The notes beneath the pieces are model-generated. The model was not told where the DNA came from. It ran no database searches and saw nothing but the letters and a program-made list of their open reading frames with translations. From Marinimicrobium koreense (lineage in GTDB: Bacteria > Pseudomonadota > Gammaproteobacteria > Pseudomonadales > Cellvibrionaceae): a stretch of 64,000 nt of DNA. The stretch covers positions 2,232,001 to 2,296,000 of the forward strand of contig NZ_RJUK01000001.1 of the NCBI RefSeq assembly GCF_003762925.1, in the 5' to 3' direction. Numbering within the stretch: the first letter of the stretch is position 1; each line of letters starts with the position of its first letter. The translations under genes and the position numbers were made by a program. Below, one piece after another: positions 47,093 through 56,328 of the stretch.

Positions 47093-48367
47093 ATGACCGT
47101 GATCGCAGAATACGGCCAGACGCTGCTCATCCTCGCCTGCATCTTTGGCGTCTTTATGGCCTGGGGCGTTGGCGCCAACGACGTCGCCAATGCCATGGGC
47201 ACCTCGGTGGGCTCTCGAGCCCTGACCATCAAACAGGCCATTCTGGTGGCCATGGTGTTCGAATTCCTCGGCGCCTACCTCGCCGGCGGCGAGGTGACCT
47301 CCACCATCCGCAAAGGCATTGTCGACCCCGTCATCATGGCGGAAAACCCGGACCTTCTGGTCTTCGGGATGCTATCCGCCCTTCTGGCGGCCGGCACCTG
47401 GCTGTTGATCGCCAGTATTCTCGGCTGGCCGGTATCCACCACCCACTCCATCGTCGGCGCCATTGTCGGTTTCGCCGCCGTGGGCATTTCCATGGAAGCC
47501 GTGGCCTGGAACAAGGTGGGCACCATTGTGGCGAGCTGGGTGGTATCGCCCCTGCTGGCGGGTACCATTTCCTTCTGGCTGTTCCGCTCGGTACAGAAGC
47601 TGATCCTCAATACCGAAGACCCCTTCAGCAACGCCAAGCGCTATATTCCACTGTACATGTTCGCCGTAGGCTTCCTGATCGCCATGGTAACCCTGGTGAA
47701 AGGCCTCAAGCATGTGCTGAGTGATTCGGCTTTTCAGCCCAGTTTCTTCCAGAGCATGGGAGTATCCGCCGTGATCGGCGTCCTGGTCGCGCTGCTCGGC
47801 ATGCGCATGATGCGCGGCATCAAGAGAGACAACGAGGCCGACTCGGTCAACCGCTTCACCAGCGTTGAACGGGTATTCGGCATTCTGATGATTTTTACCG
47901 CCTGTGCCATGGCCTTCGCCCACGGCTCCAACGATGTGGCTAACGCCGTGGGGCCGCTGGCGGCCGTGGTCAGCGTGGTGCAGACCCAGGCGGTCAGCGC
48001 ACAGGCGGTGGTACCCGCCTGGGTCCTGCTGATCGGTGCGGCAGGCATCGTCGTGGGCCTGGCGACCTACGGCTGGAAGGTGATTGCCACCATTGGCAAG
48101 AAAATCACCGAACTGACCCCAAGCCGCGGTTTTGCCGCCGAACTGGGCGCGGCCGGCACGGTGGTTCTGGCCTCCGGCACTGGCCTGCCGGTATCCACCA
48201 CGCACACCCTGGTAGGTGCAGTATTGGGTGTTGGCCTGGCACGGGGCATCGGCGCTCTGAATCTGCGGGTGATTGGCACCATTTTCATGTCCTGGGTTAT
48301 CACTTTGCCCGCTGGGGCCGGTTTGGCCATTCTGTTTTTCTTCTTCTTCAAAGGCGTGTTCGGGTAA
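47093..48367 (+). CDS. pitA: Low-affinity inorganic phosphate transporter
   Basis: Pit-family H+/metal-phosphate symporter in the inner membrane, 424 residues with about 10-11 helices. Both signature repeats are present: GANDVANAMGTSVGSRAL near residues 23-40 and GSNDVANAVGPLAAV in the second half. The STTH motifs of each repeat (VSTTHSIVGAIVG and VSTTHTLVGAVLG) are intact. Together with the upstream DUF47 gene it forms a two-gene operon. Whether it carries phosphate or another oxyanion is not shown by the sequence. Confidence 0.9.
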   Translation: MTVIAEYGQTLLILACIFGVFMAWGVGANDVANAMGTSVGSRALTIKQAILVAMVFEFLGAYLAGGEVTSTIRKGIVDPVIMAENPDLLVFGMLSALLAAGTWLLIASILGWPVSTTHSIVGAIVGFAAVGISMEAVAWNKVGTIVASWVVSPLLAGTISFWLFRSVQKLILNTEDPFSNAKRYIPLYMFAVGFLIAMVTLVKGLKHVLSDSAFQPSFFQSMGVSAVIGVLVALLGMRMMRGIKRDNEADSVNRFTSVERVFGILMIFTACAMAFAHGSNDVANAVGPLAAVVSVVQTQAVSAQAVVPAWVLLIGAAGIVVGLATYGWKVIATIGKKITELTPSRGFAAELGAAGTVVLASGTGLPVSTTHTLVGAVLGVGLARGIGALNLRVIGTIFMSWVITLPAGAGLAILFFFFFKGVFG

Positions 48368-48380
48368 TCCCAATATCACC

Positions 48381-48476
48381 AAGGTGGATGACGGCCCCTT
48401 GGGCCTTATCCACCCTACCGACGCCACGACATTCATGCCTCGCGCCAAATTTCGGGTTACGCCTTTGGCTAACCCG
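48381..48476. repeat. Two short palindromic repeats (second family)
   Basis: GGTGGAT (48383) pairs with ATCCACC (ending near 48413) around GGCCCCTTGGGCC. A second, CGGGTTA (48453-48459), pairs with TAACCCG (48470-48476). Both lie in the gap between pitA and argE and share the GTAGG/TACC-type edges of the family. Confidence 0.65.
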
Positions 48477-48560
48477 ACCTACCCGGGTTTGTTGGCGTGC
48501 CCTACCGATGATTTCCGTCCTGTATTACACTGCCGATACATTCTCTGAATCCGGCCGTGT

Positions 48561-49760
48561 ATGACTTTCGATCTCAAACTGTATTCTGACCAGCTGGCCC
48601 AGTTGGTCGCCCAACCGTCGGTGAGCTGCTCCGACCCCCAATGGGATATGGGCAACCGCAAGGTGCTCGACCTGCTGGCCGACTGGCTCGAGGCTCGCGG
48701 CTTCCAGTGCGAGCTTCTGGCAGTGCCGGGCAAGAGCGGCAAGCACAACCTGATTGCCACCAAGGGCTCCGGCGCCGGTGGGCTGGTTCTGTCTGGCCAC
48801 AGCGATACCGTACCCTACGATCAGAACCGCTGGCAGAGCGACCCCTTTTCGCTCACGGAAAGAGACGGCAAGCTCTACGGTCTGGGCGCCACCGACATGA
48901 AAGGTTTTTTCCCGGCGGTGCTCGCGGCCATCGATGCGGTTGCTGATCAACCTCTGGCGCAACCCTTGATCGTCATCGCTACGGCCGATGAAGAGAGCAG
49001 CATGAGCGGCGCCCGGGCGCTGATGGAGCTGGGGCGCCCCAAGGCGCGCTACGCGGTGATTGGGGAACCGACCGAGCTGCGCCCGGTGCGCATGCACAAG
49101 GGCATCATGATGGAGTCGATTCGGGTGCGCGGCGCCAGCGGGCACTCCTCGAACCCGGCGCTGGGCAAGAACGCTCTGGAAACCATGCACGGGGTCATCT
49201 CCGAGCTGCTCACATACCGGAGTGAACTGCAGACCCGCTACCGCAATCCCGGCTTTCAGGTGGATGTGCCCACCATGAACCTCGGCTGCATCCATGGCGG
49301 CGACAACCCCAACCGGATTTGCGCCGAGTGCGAATTGCATTTCGACCTGCGGGCGCTGCCCGGCATGGACAACGACGAGCTGCGCGCGGCCATTTACCGG
49401 CGCCTGCGCCCCATTGCCGAGCGCTCGGGTACCGACATTGTGTTATCGGAACTGTTTGCTGGCGTGGAGCCCTTCGAGCAGGACGAGCACTCCGCCCTGG
49501 TAAAGGCCTGTGAGCGTCTCACGGGCCACACCAGTGAGGCGGTGGCCTTCGCCACAGAGGCCCCGTTTCTGCAATCCTTGGGCATGGAGACGCTGGTGCT
49601 CGGGCCCGGCTCGATCAACCAGGCCCATCAACCCGACGAGTTTATCGACATTCAACAACTGGCACCGGCGGTGGACATTCTCAGCGGGCTGATTGATCGC
49701 TTCTGCATCCAGCCCGACACGGCGGCGTCCGAAGCCCCTGTGTCTGACAAAAGGAACTAA
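48561..49760 (+). CDS. argE: Acetylornithine deacetylase
   Basis: Releases acetate from N-acetylornithine; cytoplasmic M20 metallohydrolase. 399 residues. Metal and catalytic positions: His80 and Asp82 in SGHSDTVPYD, Asp112 in GATDMKGFF, and the Glu pair in TADEESSMSG (144-145). The dimerisation domain is normal. Followed immediately by argA, so early and late steps of arginine synthesis are coupled here. Confidence 0.95.
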   Translation: MTFDLKLYSDQLAQLVAQPSVSCSDPQWDMGNRKVLDLLADWLEARGFQCELLAVPGKSGKHNLIATKGSGAGGLVLSGHSDTVPYDQNRWQSDPFSLTERDGKLYGLGATDMKGFFPAVLAAIDAVADQPLAQPLIVIATADEESSMSGARALMELGRPKARYAVIGEPTELRPVRMHKGIMMESIRVRGASGHSSNPALGKNALETMHGVISELLTYRSELQTRYRNPGFQVDVPTMNLGCIHGGDNPNRICAECELHFDLRALPGMDNDELRAAIYRRLRPIAERSGTDIVLSELFAGVEPFEQDEHSALVKACERLTGHTSEAVAFATEAPFLQSLGMETLVLGPGSINQAHQPDEFIDIQQLAPAVDILSGLIDRFCIQPDTAASEAPVSDKRN

Positions 49761-49764
49761 CGCT

Positions 49765-51078
49765 TTGACCGGTTCAACCCAAGACTACGTCAAATGGTTC
49801 AGGCACTCCTCGCCCTACATCAATGCACACCGGGGTAAAACCTTTGTATTGATGTTGCCCGGCGAAGCCCTGGTGCACCCCAACTACGGCAACATCATCT
49901 ACGACATCGCCCTGCTCAGCAGCCTGGGAGTACGACTGGTGGTAGTGCACGGTGCGCGACCGCAGATTGATGCCCGACTGGCCGAGTCCGGCATCGAGAG
50001 CCAGTTTCACCGCAACCTGCGAGTCACCGACGCCGCCAACCTGGAACAGGTCACCCAAGCCATTGGCCAGGCCCGCATTCAGATGGAGGCGGCCCTGTCC
50101 ACCGGGGTGCCCAACTCCCCCATGCACGGCGCACGCATGCAGGTGATCAGCGGCAACTTTGTGGTGGCCATGCCCCACGGCGTGCTCGACGGCGTCGATC
50201 TGCAGCACACCGGCAAGGTCCGCCGGATCAACACCCGCTCACTCAATACCGTACTCGACTCCGGCGCCATCGCCCTGCTCTCGCCGCTGGGTTACTCCAC
50301 CACCGGTGAAGCCTTCAACCTTTCCTTCACCGATGTCGCCACTCAAGTGGCCTCCGCACTGAAAGCGGACAAGCTGTTGGCCTTCATTGAAGCCGAGGGG
50401 GTCAGCGATGCCAGCGGCGAACTGGTCAGGCAGTTGGCTGTGCAGGAGTGCCGGGACTTTCTGGAACAACAGGGCGAACAGATCAGCGGCGATATCCGTC
50501 AGGCACTCTCGGCCTGTTACCTGGCCTGCCTGCAGGGCGTGCCCCGCGCCCAACTGTTCAGTTACGCCGCCGACGGCGCCATGCTCAGCGAGCTGTTCAC
50601 CCGGGACGGTATGGGCACCATGGTGCACTCGGACAGTTACGAACAACTACGCCGGGCCACCATCGATGATGTGGGCGGGATTCTGGAGCTGATCGCGCCG
50701 CTGGAGAATGAGGGCATTCTGGTGCGCCGCTCCCGGGAGCTTTTGGAGACGGAGATCGACCGGTTCCATGTGCTGGAAAAGGACGGCACCATCATCGCCT
50801 GTGCGGCCATGTATCCCTTTGAGGAGAGTGCGGAACTGGCCTGTGTGGTCACCCATCCGGAGTACCGCAAGGGCGGCCGGGCGTCGACGCTGCTCACTCA
50901 GATGGAGAAAATGGCGCGGCGTCAGGGCATCAAGCAATTGTTTCTGCTGACCACCCAGACGGCTCATTGGTTTATCGAGCAGGGGTTTGTTCAGGCGCAG
51001 ATTGATGACCTCCCTGTTGCGCGGCGTCGGTTGTATAACTATCAGCGGAATTCGAAGATTTTTATCAAAAACCTATAG
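49765..51078 (+). CDS. argA: N-acetylglutamate synthase
   Basis: First step of arginine synthesis: acetyl-CoA plus glutamate. 437 residues. The N-terminal amino-acid-kinase-like domain (LPGEALVHPNYGNIIYDIALLSSLGVRLVVVHGARPQID) serves as the arginine sensor; the C-terminal GNAT domain (VTHPEYRKGGRASTLLTQME) is catalytic. The TTG at 49765 is chosen as start: AAGGA lies 9 bases before it, and MTGSTQDYVKWFRHSSPYIN is the usual N-terminus. No ATG is available in frame nearby. It begins four bases after argE. Confidence 0.93.
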   Translation: MTGSTQDYVKWFRHSSPYINAHRGKTFVLMLPGEALVHPNYGNIIYDIALLSSLGVRLVVVHGARPQIDARLAESGIESQFHRNLRVTDAANLEQVTQAIGQARIQMEAALSTGVPNSPMHGARMQVISGNFVVAMPHGVLDGVDLQHTGKVRRINTRSLNTVLDSGAIALLSPLGYSTTGEAFNLSFTDVATQVASALKADKLLAFIEAEGVSDASGELVRQLAVQECRDFLEQQGEQISGDIRQALSACYLACLQGVPRAQLFSYAADGAMLSELFTRDGMGTMVHSDSYEQLRRATIDDVGGILELIAPLENEGILVRRSRELLETEIDRFHVLEKDGTIIACAAMYPFEESAELACVVTHPEYRKGGRASTLLTQMEKMARRQGIKQLFLLTTQTAHWFIEQGFVQAQIDDLPVARRRLYNYQRNSKIFIKNL

Positions 51079-51124
51079 GACAGGTTGAGAAACCGTTAGA
51101 GCTTCGTATCGAAACGCTGCGGTT

Positions 51125-51213
51125 GGGTATACTGTTCCCGGACCGTGGAGCGGGGGACCCGCGATGCGAGCCTACATGGATGTATTCACGGCGTGTCCGG
51201 GAACAGTGCACCC
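51125..51213. repeat. Structured palindromic element, copy G
   Basis: 19-base inverted arms at 51125-51143 and 51195-51213 with two mismatches. Plus orientation. Hairpin 1 is GCGGG-GGA-CCCGC (51150-51162) and hairpin 2 is TACA-TGGA-TGTA (51173-51184), followed by TTCACGGCGTGTC. It lies between argA and ilvD, in their sense orientation. Confidence 0.88.
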
Positions 51214-51298
51214 TACACCGGACCGGACGCGACACCACCCACAGGGTTTTCTGCTATTATTGACGCCTTTTTTATTACGTCAGACGAAGAGTAGAACC

Positions 51299-53137
51299 AT
51301 GCCCGTTTATCGCTCCAAGACCACCACCGCTGGCCGGAATATGGCTGGTGCTCGCGCCCTGTGGCGTGCCACCGGGATGAAAGACGAAGACTTTCATAAA
51401 CCCATTATCGCCGTCGCCAACTCCTTTACCCAATTTGTGCCCGGCCATGTTCATCTCAAGGACATGGGCCAACTGGTCGCAAGGGAAATCGAAAAAGCCG
51501 GTGGTGTGGCCAAAGAGTTCAACACCATTGCGGTCGACGACGGCATCGCCATGGGCCATGACGGCATGCTCTACAGTCTGCCCTCGCGAGACATCATCGC
51601 CGACTCCGTCGAGTACATGGTCAATGCCCACTGTGCCGACGCCCTGGTGTGCATCTCCAACTGCGACAAAATCACCCCCGGAATGCTGATGGCCGCGATG
51701 CGCCTGAACATCCCTGTGATTTTTGTATCTGGCGGTCCTATGGAAGCGGGCAAAACCAAACTCGCAGATCACAACCTGGATCTGATTGATGCCATGGTCA
51801 TTGCCGCCGACGACTCGGTGGACGACGAAACCGTGGCCGAGTACGAGCGCTCCGCCTGCCCGACCTGCGGTTCCTGCTCCGGGATGTTCACCGCCAACTC
51901 CATGAACTGCCTGACCGAGGCACTGGGTCTGTCACTGCCCGGTAACGGCACTCTATTGGCGACCCACGCCGACCGGGAGGAGCTGTTTCTTGAGGCCGCC
52001 CGACGTATCGTGGACATCACCAAGCGCTACTATGAGGAAGACGACGAGCGGGTGCTGCCACGCTCAATCGCCAACTTCAAAGCCTTTGAGAACGCCATGG
52101 CCCTGGATATTGCCATGGGCGGTTCCACCAATACCATTCTGCACCTGCTGGCGGCCGCGCAGGAAGGCGAAGTCGATTTCACCATGTTCGATATCGACCG
52201 TCTGTCCCGCGAGATTCCTCAGCTGTGCAAAGTCGCACCCAACACTCAGCTCTATCACATTGAAGACGTGCACCGCGCCGGTGGGGTCATGAGTATTCTG
52301 GCCGAACTCAACCGGGCCGGTCTGCTCCATGCCGACCTGCCCACCGTTCACAGCAACACCTTCCAGGAGGCGCTGGATCACTGGGATATTACGACGACCA
52401 CCTCCGATGAGGTACGCACCTTTTACAAGGCCGGTCCGGCGGGTATCCCGACCCAACAGGCGTTCAGTCAGGCCACTCGCTGGCCCAGCCTCGATGACGA
52501 CCGCGCCAACGGCTGTATCCGCTCACTGGAGCACGCCTTTACCCGCGAAGGGGGCCTGGCAGTCCTGAAGGGCAATATCGCCCTGGACGGCTGTGTGGTG
52601 AAAACCTCGGGGGTCGATGAGAGCTGCTGGGTGTTTGAAGGGCCGGCGCGCGTAGTGGAAAGCCAGGACGAGGCGGTCGATGCGATTCTCAGTGGGAAAG
52701 TCAGAGCCGGCGAAGTGGTAATTGTCCGTTATGAAGGGCCTCGCGGTGGTCCCGGTATGCAGGAAATGCTGTATCCCACCAGCTACCTGAAATCCAAGGG
52801 GCTGGGTAAGGATTGCGCACTGCTGACCGACGGCCGTTTCTCCGGCGGGACTTCTGGCCTGTCGATCGGACACGTATCGCCGGAAGCGGCGGCGGGTGGC
52901 GCCATTGGTCTGGTAGAGGACGGCGACACCATTCTGATCGATATTCCCAACCGCAAGATCGAGGTGCGCCTGAGTGACGAACAACTGCAGGCGCGCCGCG
53001 ACGCCATGAATGCGCGGGGGGCGTGGAAACCCCAAGAAGCCCGTCCGCGCAAAGTCAGCACCGCCCTGAAAGCCTACGCCATGCTGGCGACCAGTGCCGA
53101 CAAAGGCGCCGTACGGGATCTGAGTAAGCTCGACTGA
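51299..53137 (+). CDS. ilvD: Dihydroxy-acid dehydratase
   Basis: Fe-S enzyme that makes the 2-keto acid precursors of valine and isoleucine. 612 residues from the ATG at 51299 ([26 protein letters not shown]). Cluster cysteines are in [11 protein letters not shown] and [20 protein letters not shown]. The C-terminal swivel domain with [23 protein letters not shown] is complete. It is a single gene with a terminator shared with the convergent TPR gene. Confidence 0.97.
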   Translation: MPVYRSKTTTAGRNMAGARALWRATGMKDEDFHKPIIAVANSFTQFVPGHVHLKDMGQLVAREIEKAGGVAKEFNTIAVDDGIAMGHDGMLYSLPSRDIIADSVEYMVNAHCADALVCISNCDKITPGMLMAAMRLNIPVIFVSGGPMEAGKTKLADHNLDLIDAMVIAADDSVDDETVAEYERSACPTCGSCSGMFTANSMNCLTEALGLSLPGNGTLLATHADREELFLEAARRIVDITKRYYEEDDERVLPRSIANFKAFENAMALDIAMGGSTNTILHLLAAAQEGEVDFTMFDIDRLSREIPQLCKVAPNTQLYHIEDVHRAGGVMSILAELNRAGLLHADLPTVHSNTFQEALDHWDITTTTSDEVRTFYKAGPAGIPTQQAFSQATRWPSLDDDRANGCIRSLEHAFTREGGLAVLKGNIALDGCVVKTSGVDESCWVFEGPARVVESQDEAVDAILSGKVRAGEVVIVRYEGPRGGPGMQEMLYPTSYLKSKGLGKDCALLTDGRFSGGTSGLSIGHVSPEAAAGGAIGLVEDGDTILIDIPNRKIEVRLSDEQLQARRDAMNARGAWKPQEARPRKVSTALKAYAMLATSADKGAVRDLSKLD

Positions 53138-53197
53138 GCCCGTCTTGCGGGCACTTGGCAGGGACGCCTCGCGCGCTGCATTCAATTTTGCCCGATA

Positions 53198-53230
53198 CAA
53201 AAAAACCGGCTCGAGGCCGGTTTTTTTGTG
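53198..53230. terminator. Bidirectional intrinsic terminator
   Basis: AAAAAAACCGGC-CTCGAG-like loop-GCCGGTTTTTTT: a GC-rich stem with A and U runs on both sides. It serves ilvD on the plus strand and the TPR gene (end of the TonB operon) on the minus strand. Confidence 0.85.
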
Positions 53231-53246
53231 CGTTGAGAGCAGAGGC

Positions 53247-54701
53247 TTAAGCGCCTGGCAATACCAGACCGTCTTCCTCTTCCCACTTACGCTTGCGCTC
53301 CTGATAACGCTCTTCTTCTTTACGAGCCTTCTCTTCGCGCGCTTTCTCTTTCTCGGCGAAACTGATCCACTGCTTGGCCGCTTCTTCGCTGCGCTTGTCT
53401 TTGGCCGCTTCCTTCAGAGTCTCAATCGCATCGTCATACTGCTCCAGATTGACATAGGCAGTGCCCATGCGCAGATACACCTGGTCAGCACGTTCAACCC
53501 CTTTATCCAACGCTTCACGAGCTGCGTCGATAGAGTCTTCGTAGCGATCGTTCAACATGTAGATAGCGGACAAGCGCGCAAACAGATCGCCCTCGTCAGA
53601 CTTCTCGGCCGCCTTTTCCATTTCAACCATGGATTTTTCAACTTCCTGAGCCATGCTCCAGGCATTGGCAAGAAGCTCCAGATTGCGGGAGGTCGGCTCG
53701 ATGATCTCATCCTCGTAGATACCTTTTTCAAGGACCTTGGCGGCCTTGTAAGGGATATCCCGATCGAGATACATGGAAGCCATGGATACCAGGATGTTTT
53801 CCTTGTCCAGGCCGTCGAGCAGATACACCACTTCCAGGGAGTGCAGACGATTGTCGAACTCTTCCAGCAGGCTGTACATGTCAGACAGCTGGCGCCAGGT
53901 CGACACCTTCGGGTAGTCCCGAACCATCTTCTTCAGCACATTCAGCGTGTTTCTGTAATCTTCTTTTTCGAAGTACAACAGACGCTGCATGGCATACCAG
54001 TTTTCTTCGGGAACCTCGCCATCCTGCTCGGCCATCTCAACCGCTTCGTTGACATGAACCAGCGCACGATCCGCATCACCCATCTGGTAGAACAGCAGAG
54101 AGAACACGTAGTACTGGTCGGCGTCGATACTGGTGACCATGTTGGTCCAGTTTTCGAAGGCGTCCAGTGCTGCATCAAAGTTCTCTTCCTGCATGTGCAG
54201 CTTGCCCAGAACCTGCCATGTGGAAGTTTCCAGACCCGATGGAATCTGCGGAGAACGAGCTACAACCTTTTCGAACGCATCAATGGTGCGATCCATGTTA
54301 TCCATCTGGAAATGGACATTGGCAACGAAGTTGTAGATCTGAGCCTGCTCATAGGCGTTGTATTCGCCGATGTTGCGTTCCATTTCCTGCAACAGACGCA
54401 ACGCTTCGTTCAGGTCCGGCTCACGACCGGAATCTTCTTCCGGATCAATGAAACTCTGAACCTCAGAGAGCTCTTCGTTCAACCGCTGACTGATACCGGG
54501 AATCCGGCGGGTTTCCGGCGGCGTGCTGGACGGCCTGATGAGCTCCTGGGCCATAACACTGCCCTGAAGCCAACCACTGGCCTCCGGTGCCACCTCATTC
54601 ACAACCACAGTAGAGACGGCAGGAGCGGTGATCAGCGCCGCCGCCAACAGGCTGCGATTCAGCGTACCGGCAAAAAATGCTTGTAGTTTATTCACTGTCA
54701 T
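53247..54701 (-). CDS. TPR protein of the TonB2-type system
   Basis: Exported tetratricopeptide-repeat protein, 484 residues from the ATG at 54701. Signal peptide LLAAALITAPAVSTVV (about 16-31). At least six TPR-like helix pairs cover residues 90-420 (for example YNFVANVHFQMDNMDRTIDAFEKVVARSPQ and AYVNLEQYDDAIETLKEAAKDK), and a charged coiled tail (EKEKAREEKARKEEERYQERKRKWEEE) ends it. It is the last gene of the DUF3450-TtpC-ExbBD-TonB run, matching the VC1543 position of the Vibrio cholerae TonB2 cluster. Its role is unknown; a scaffold near the TonB complex is likely. Confidence 0.85.
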   Translation of the reverse strand: MTVNKLQAFFAGTLNRSLLAAALITAPAVSTVVVNEVAPEASGWLQGSVMAQELIRPSSTPPETRRIPGISQRLNEELSEVQSFIDPEEDSGREPDLNEALRLLQEMERNIGEYNAYEQAQIYNFVANVHFQMDNMDRTIDAFEKVVARSPQIPSGLETSTWQVLGKLHMQEENFDAALDAFENWTNMVTSIDADQYYVFSLLFYQMGDADRALVHVNEAVEMAEQDGEVPEENWYAMQRLLYFEKEDYRNTLNVLKKMVRDYPKVSTWRQLSDMYSLLEEFDNRLHSLEVVYLLDGLDKENILVSMASMYLDRDIPYKAAKVLEKGIYEDEIIEPTSRNLELLANAWSMAQEVEKSMVEMEKAAEKSDEGDLFARLSAIYMLNDRYEDSIDAAREALDKGVERADQVYLRMGTAYVNLEQYDDAIETLKEAAKDKRSEEAAKQWISFAEKEKAREEKARKEEERYQERKRKWEEEDGLVLPGA

Positions 54702-54711
54702 AACCCCCAAC

Positions 54712-55338
54712 CTACTCGTCCGCCAGTTCAAAGACGAAACGATAGCTAACACCGGCCACTTCCACCGGCTCGCCGTCTACAGTCCGCGGACGGAACTTGA
54801 AACGCTCTGCAGCGCGAATCGCCGAACGGTTGAAGATACTGGTCTCGCGACCTTCGGTATCCACAGCATCCACCACCACTACGTCACGAGTTGAACCGTT
54901 AGTCGTCACGGTAAAGCTTACCGTCACAAAACCCTCGATTCCGCGCTGAGCCGCGCGACGTGGATACTCGGGCGCCACGGCCACGATAGGCATATATTCG
55001 CCGTCACCGGAGAAGTTGCCACCCGTGCCCATGTTCATGTCGAGCCCCATACTCGGCGCGGCCATGTTCAGAGCACTCGCATCAACATCCGGAGAGTCAA
55101 ACTCGGGCTCCGGAATATCCGGCGGAGGCTCATTGGGATCCTCCGGCTTCTGTGGCTTAGCCGCCTCGTACTGAGTTTCAATCTCCGTATCCGGCATATG
55201 GATGTCGGCGATTTTACGGTCTTCCGGCTTTTCGTCCTGACCAAGGTCGGAGTTGATCAAGGACTGCATCAAAAACAGCAGGGCCACCGTCACGACGACC
55301 GACAACCCCCCCGCGATACCTACTCTTGCAAAATTCAT
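54712..55338 (-). CDS. Energy transducer TonB (TonB2-type)
   Basis: Links the ExbBD proton motor to outer-membrane TonB-dependent receptors. 208 residues: one N-terminal membrane helix (GIAGGLSVVVTVALLFLMQSL, 8-28), a short Pro/Glu linker (QKPEDPNEPPPDIPEPEFD) instead of a long Pro-rich one, and the C-terminal TonB domain (PEYPRRAAQRGIEGFVTVSFTV...AAERFKFRPRTVDGEPVEVAGVSYRFVFEL). The short linker is typical of TonB2 proteins. Confidence 0.93.
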   Translation of the reverse strand: MNFARVGIAGGLSVVVTVALLFLMQSLINSDLGQDEKPEDRKIADIHMPDTEIETQYEAAKPQKPEDPNEPPPDIPEPEFDSPDVDASALNMAAPSMGLDMNMGTGGNFSGDGEYMPIVAVAPEYPRRAAQRGIEGFVTVSFTVTTNGSTRDVVVVDAVDTEGRETSIFNRSAIRAAERFKFRPRTVDGEPVEVAGVSYRFVFELADE

Positions 55339-55344
55339 AGCAGC

Positions 55345-55749
55345 CTAGTTCTCTTCAGTGGAGACAGCGACGTTGGTAATACCCAGCTCGCGTGCGGATT
55401 CTGTAATGGCGATAACAAACTCCATATCCGCACCCTGGTCCGCCTGGATAACCACTGTCCCATTCGGGTTTTCGGCCTGCAAACGCTCAATTTGAGCCCG
55501 GACACCACGTTTGTCCACCTGCTGTTTGTCGATCCAGATTTCGTTATTTGCGTTAACGGCAATCAGAATCGCAGCCTCTTCCTTCGGATCCGCGGTGGTC
55601 GCTTCAGGACGATTGACTTCAATCCCCGTCTCTTTAATGAATGTAGCAGTCACGATGAAGAAGATCAGCATGATGAACACCACATCGAGCATGGGCGTCA
55701 AGTCAATGGCCTGAGCTTCTTCTTCGGCTTTCTGATTGTTCCTGCTCAT
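55345..55749 (-). CDS. exbD: Biopolymer transport protein ExbD (TonB2-type)
   Basis: Proton-channel stator of the TonB motor, 134 residues. The membrane helix VVFIMLIFFIVTATFI is preceded by the essential aspartate in IDLTPMLDVVFI (about Asp24). The periplasmic domain is complete. It lies 6 bases before tonB and 41 bases after exbB. Confidence 0.95.
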   Translation of the reverse strand: MSRNNQKAEEEAQAIDLTPMLDVVFIMLIFFIVTATFIKETGIEVNRPEATTADPKEEAAILIAVNANNEIWIDKQQVDKRGVRAQIERLQAENPNGTVVIQADQGADMEFVIAITESARELGITNVAVSTEEN

Positions 55750-55790
55750 GGGATATCTCTTAAATACCGGGTTTAAACTGGGTGCTCGCC

Positions 55791-56318
55791 TTAGTGATCC
55801 ATCGTCAGGTGATCGGCAAACAGGTGATTTTCGCGATCGGCAATCCGCTCAAGGTAAGTGTTGGCAAACAGGCCGGAAAGGGCCGCCACCATACCTGCCA
55901 TGGTCGGAATTGTTGCCCGCGATACGCCGCCGGCCATCTGTTTGGCGTCGCCGCCGCCCGTCATCGCCAGAACGTTAAACACCTCGATCATACCGGTCAC
56001 GGTACCGAGCAGACCCAACAGAGGGCACAGACTTACCATGGTGGCAATCATGTCCATGTTGGTGTTGATCTTCTCGGAGATCCGGGAAATCATCGCCTCA
56101 CGAATTTGGTGGGCATTCCACGATTTCCGCTCACTACGGCTTTCCCACTGATCCAGTGCCGCCTGGACATCGCTTTTCAGACCACCTTTGAAGTACCAGA
56201 CCCTCTCAAAGATGAGGGTCCACATCAGGAAGGTTAGGATGGCGATGAGCACAAGCACACCGCCCCCTTGATCCAAAAAGGCTTTAATGGCTGCAAACGC
56301 TTCCATTATTGCCGTCAT
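55791..56318 (-). CDS. exbB: MotA/TolQ/ExbB proton channel protein (ExbB2)
   Basis: Short ExbB, 175 residues, three membrane helices: VLVLIAILTFLMWTLIFERVWYF near 20-42, and two helices in MDMIATMVSLCPLLGLLGTVTGMIEVFNVLAM and the Gly-rich segment TIPTMAGMVAALSGLFANTYL. It forms the pentameric channel around ExbD. It is one of two MotA/TolQ/ExbB proteins in this operon. Confidence 0.94.
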   Translation of the reverse strand: MTAIMEAFAAIKAFLDQGGGVLVLIAILTFLMWTLIFERVWYFKGGLKSDVQAALDQWESRSERKSWNAHQIREAMISRISEKINTNMDMIATMVSLCPLLGLLGTVTGMIEVFNVLAMTGGGDAKQMAGGVSRATIPTMAGMVAALSGLFANTYLERIADRENHLFADHLTMDH

Positions 56319-56328
56319 GGTCTATCTC

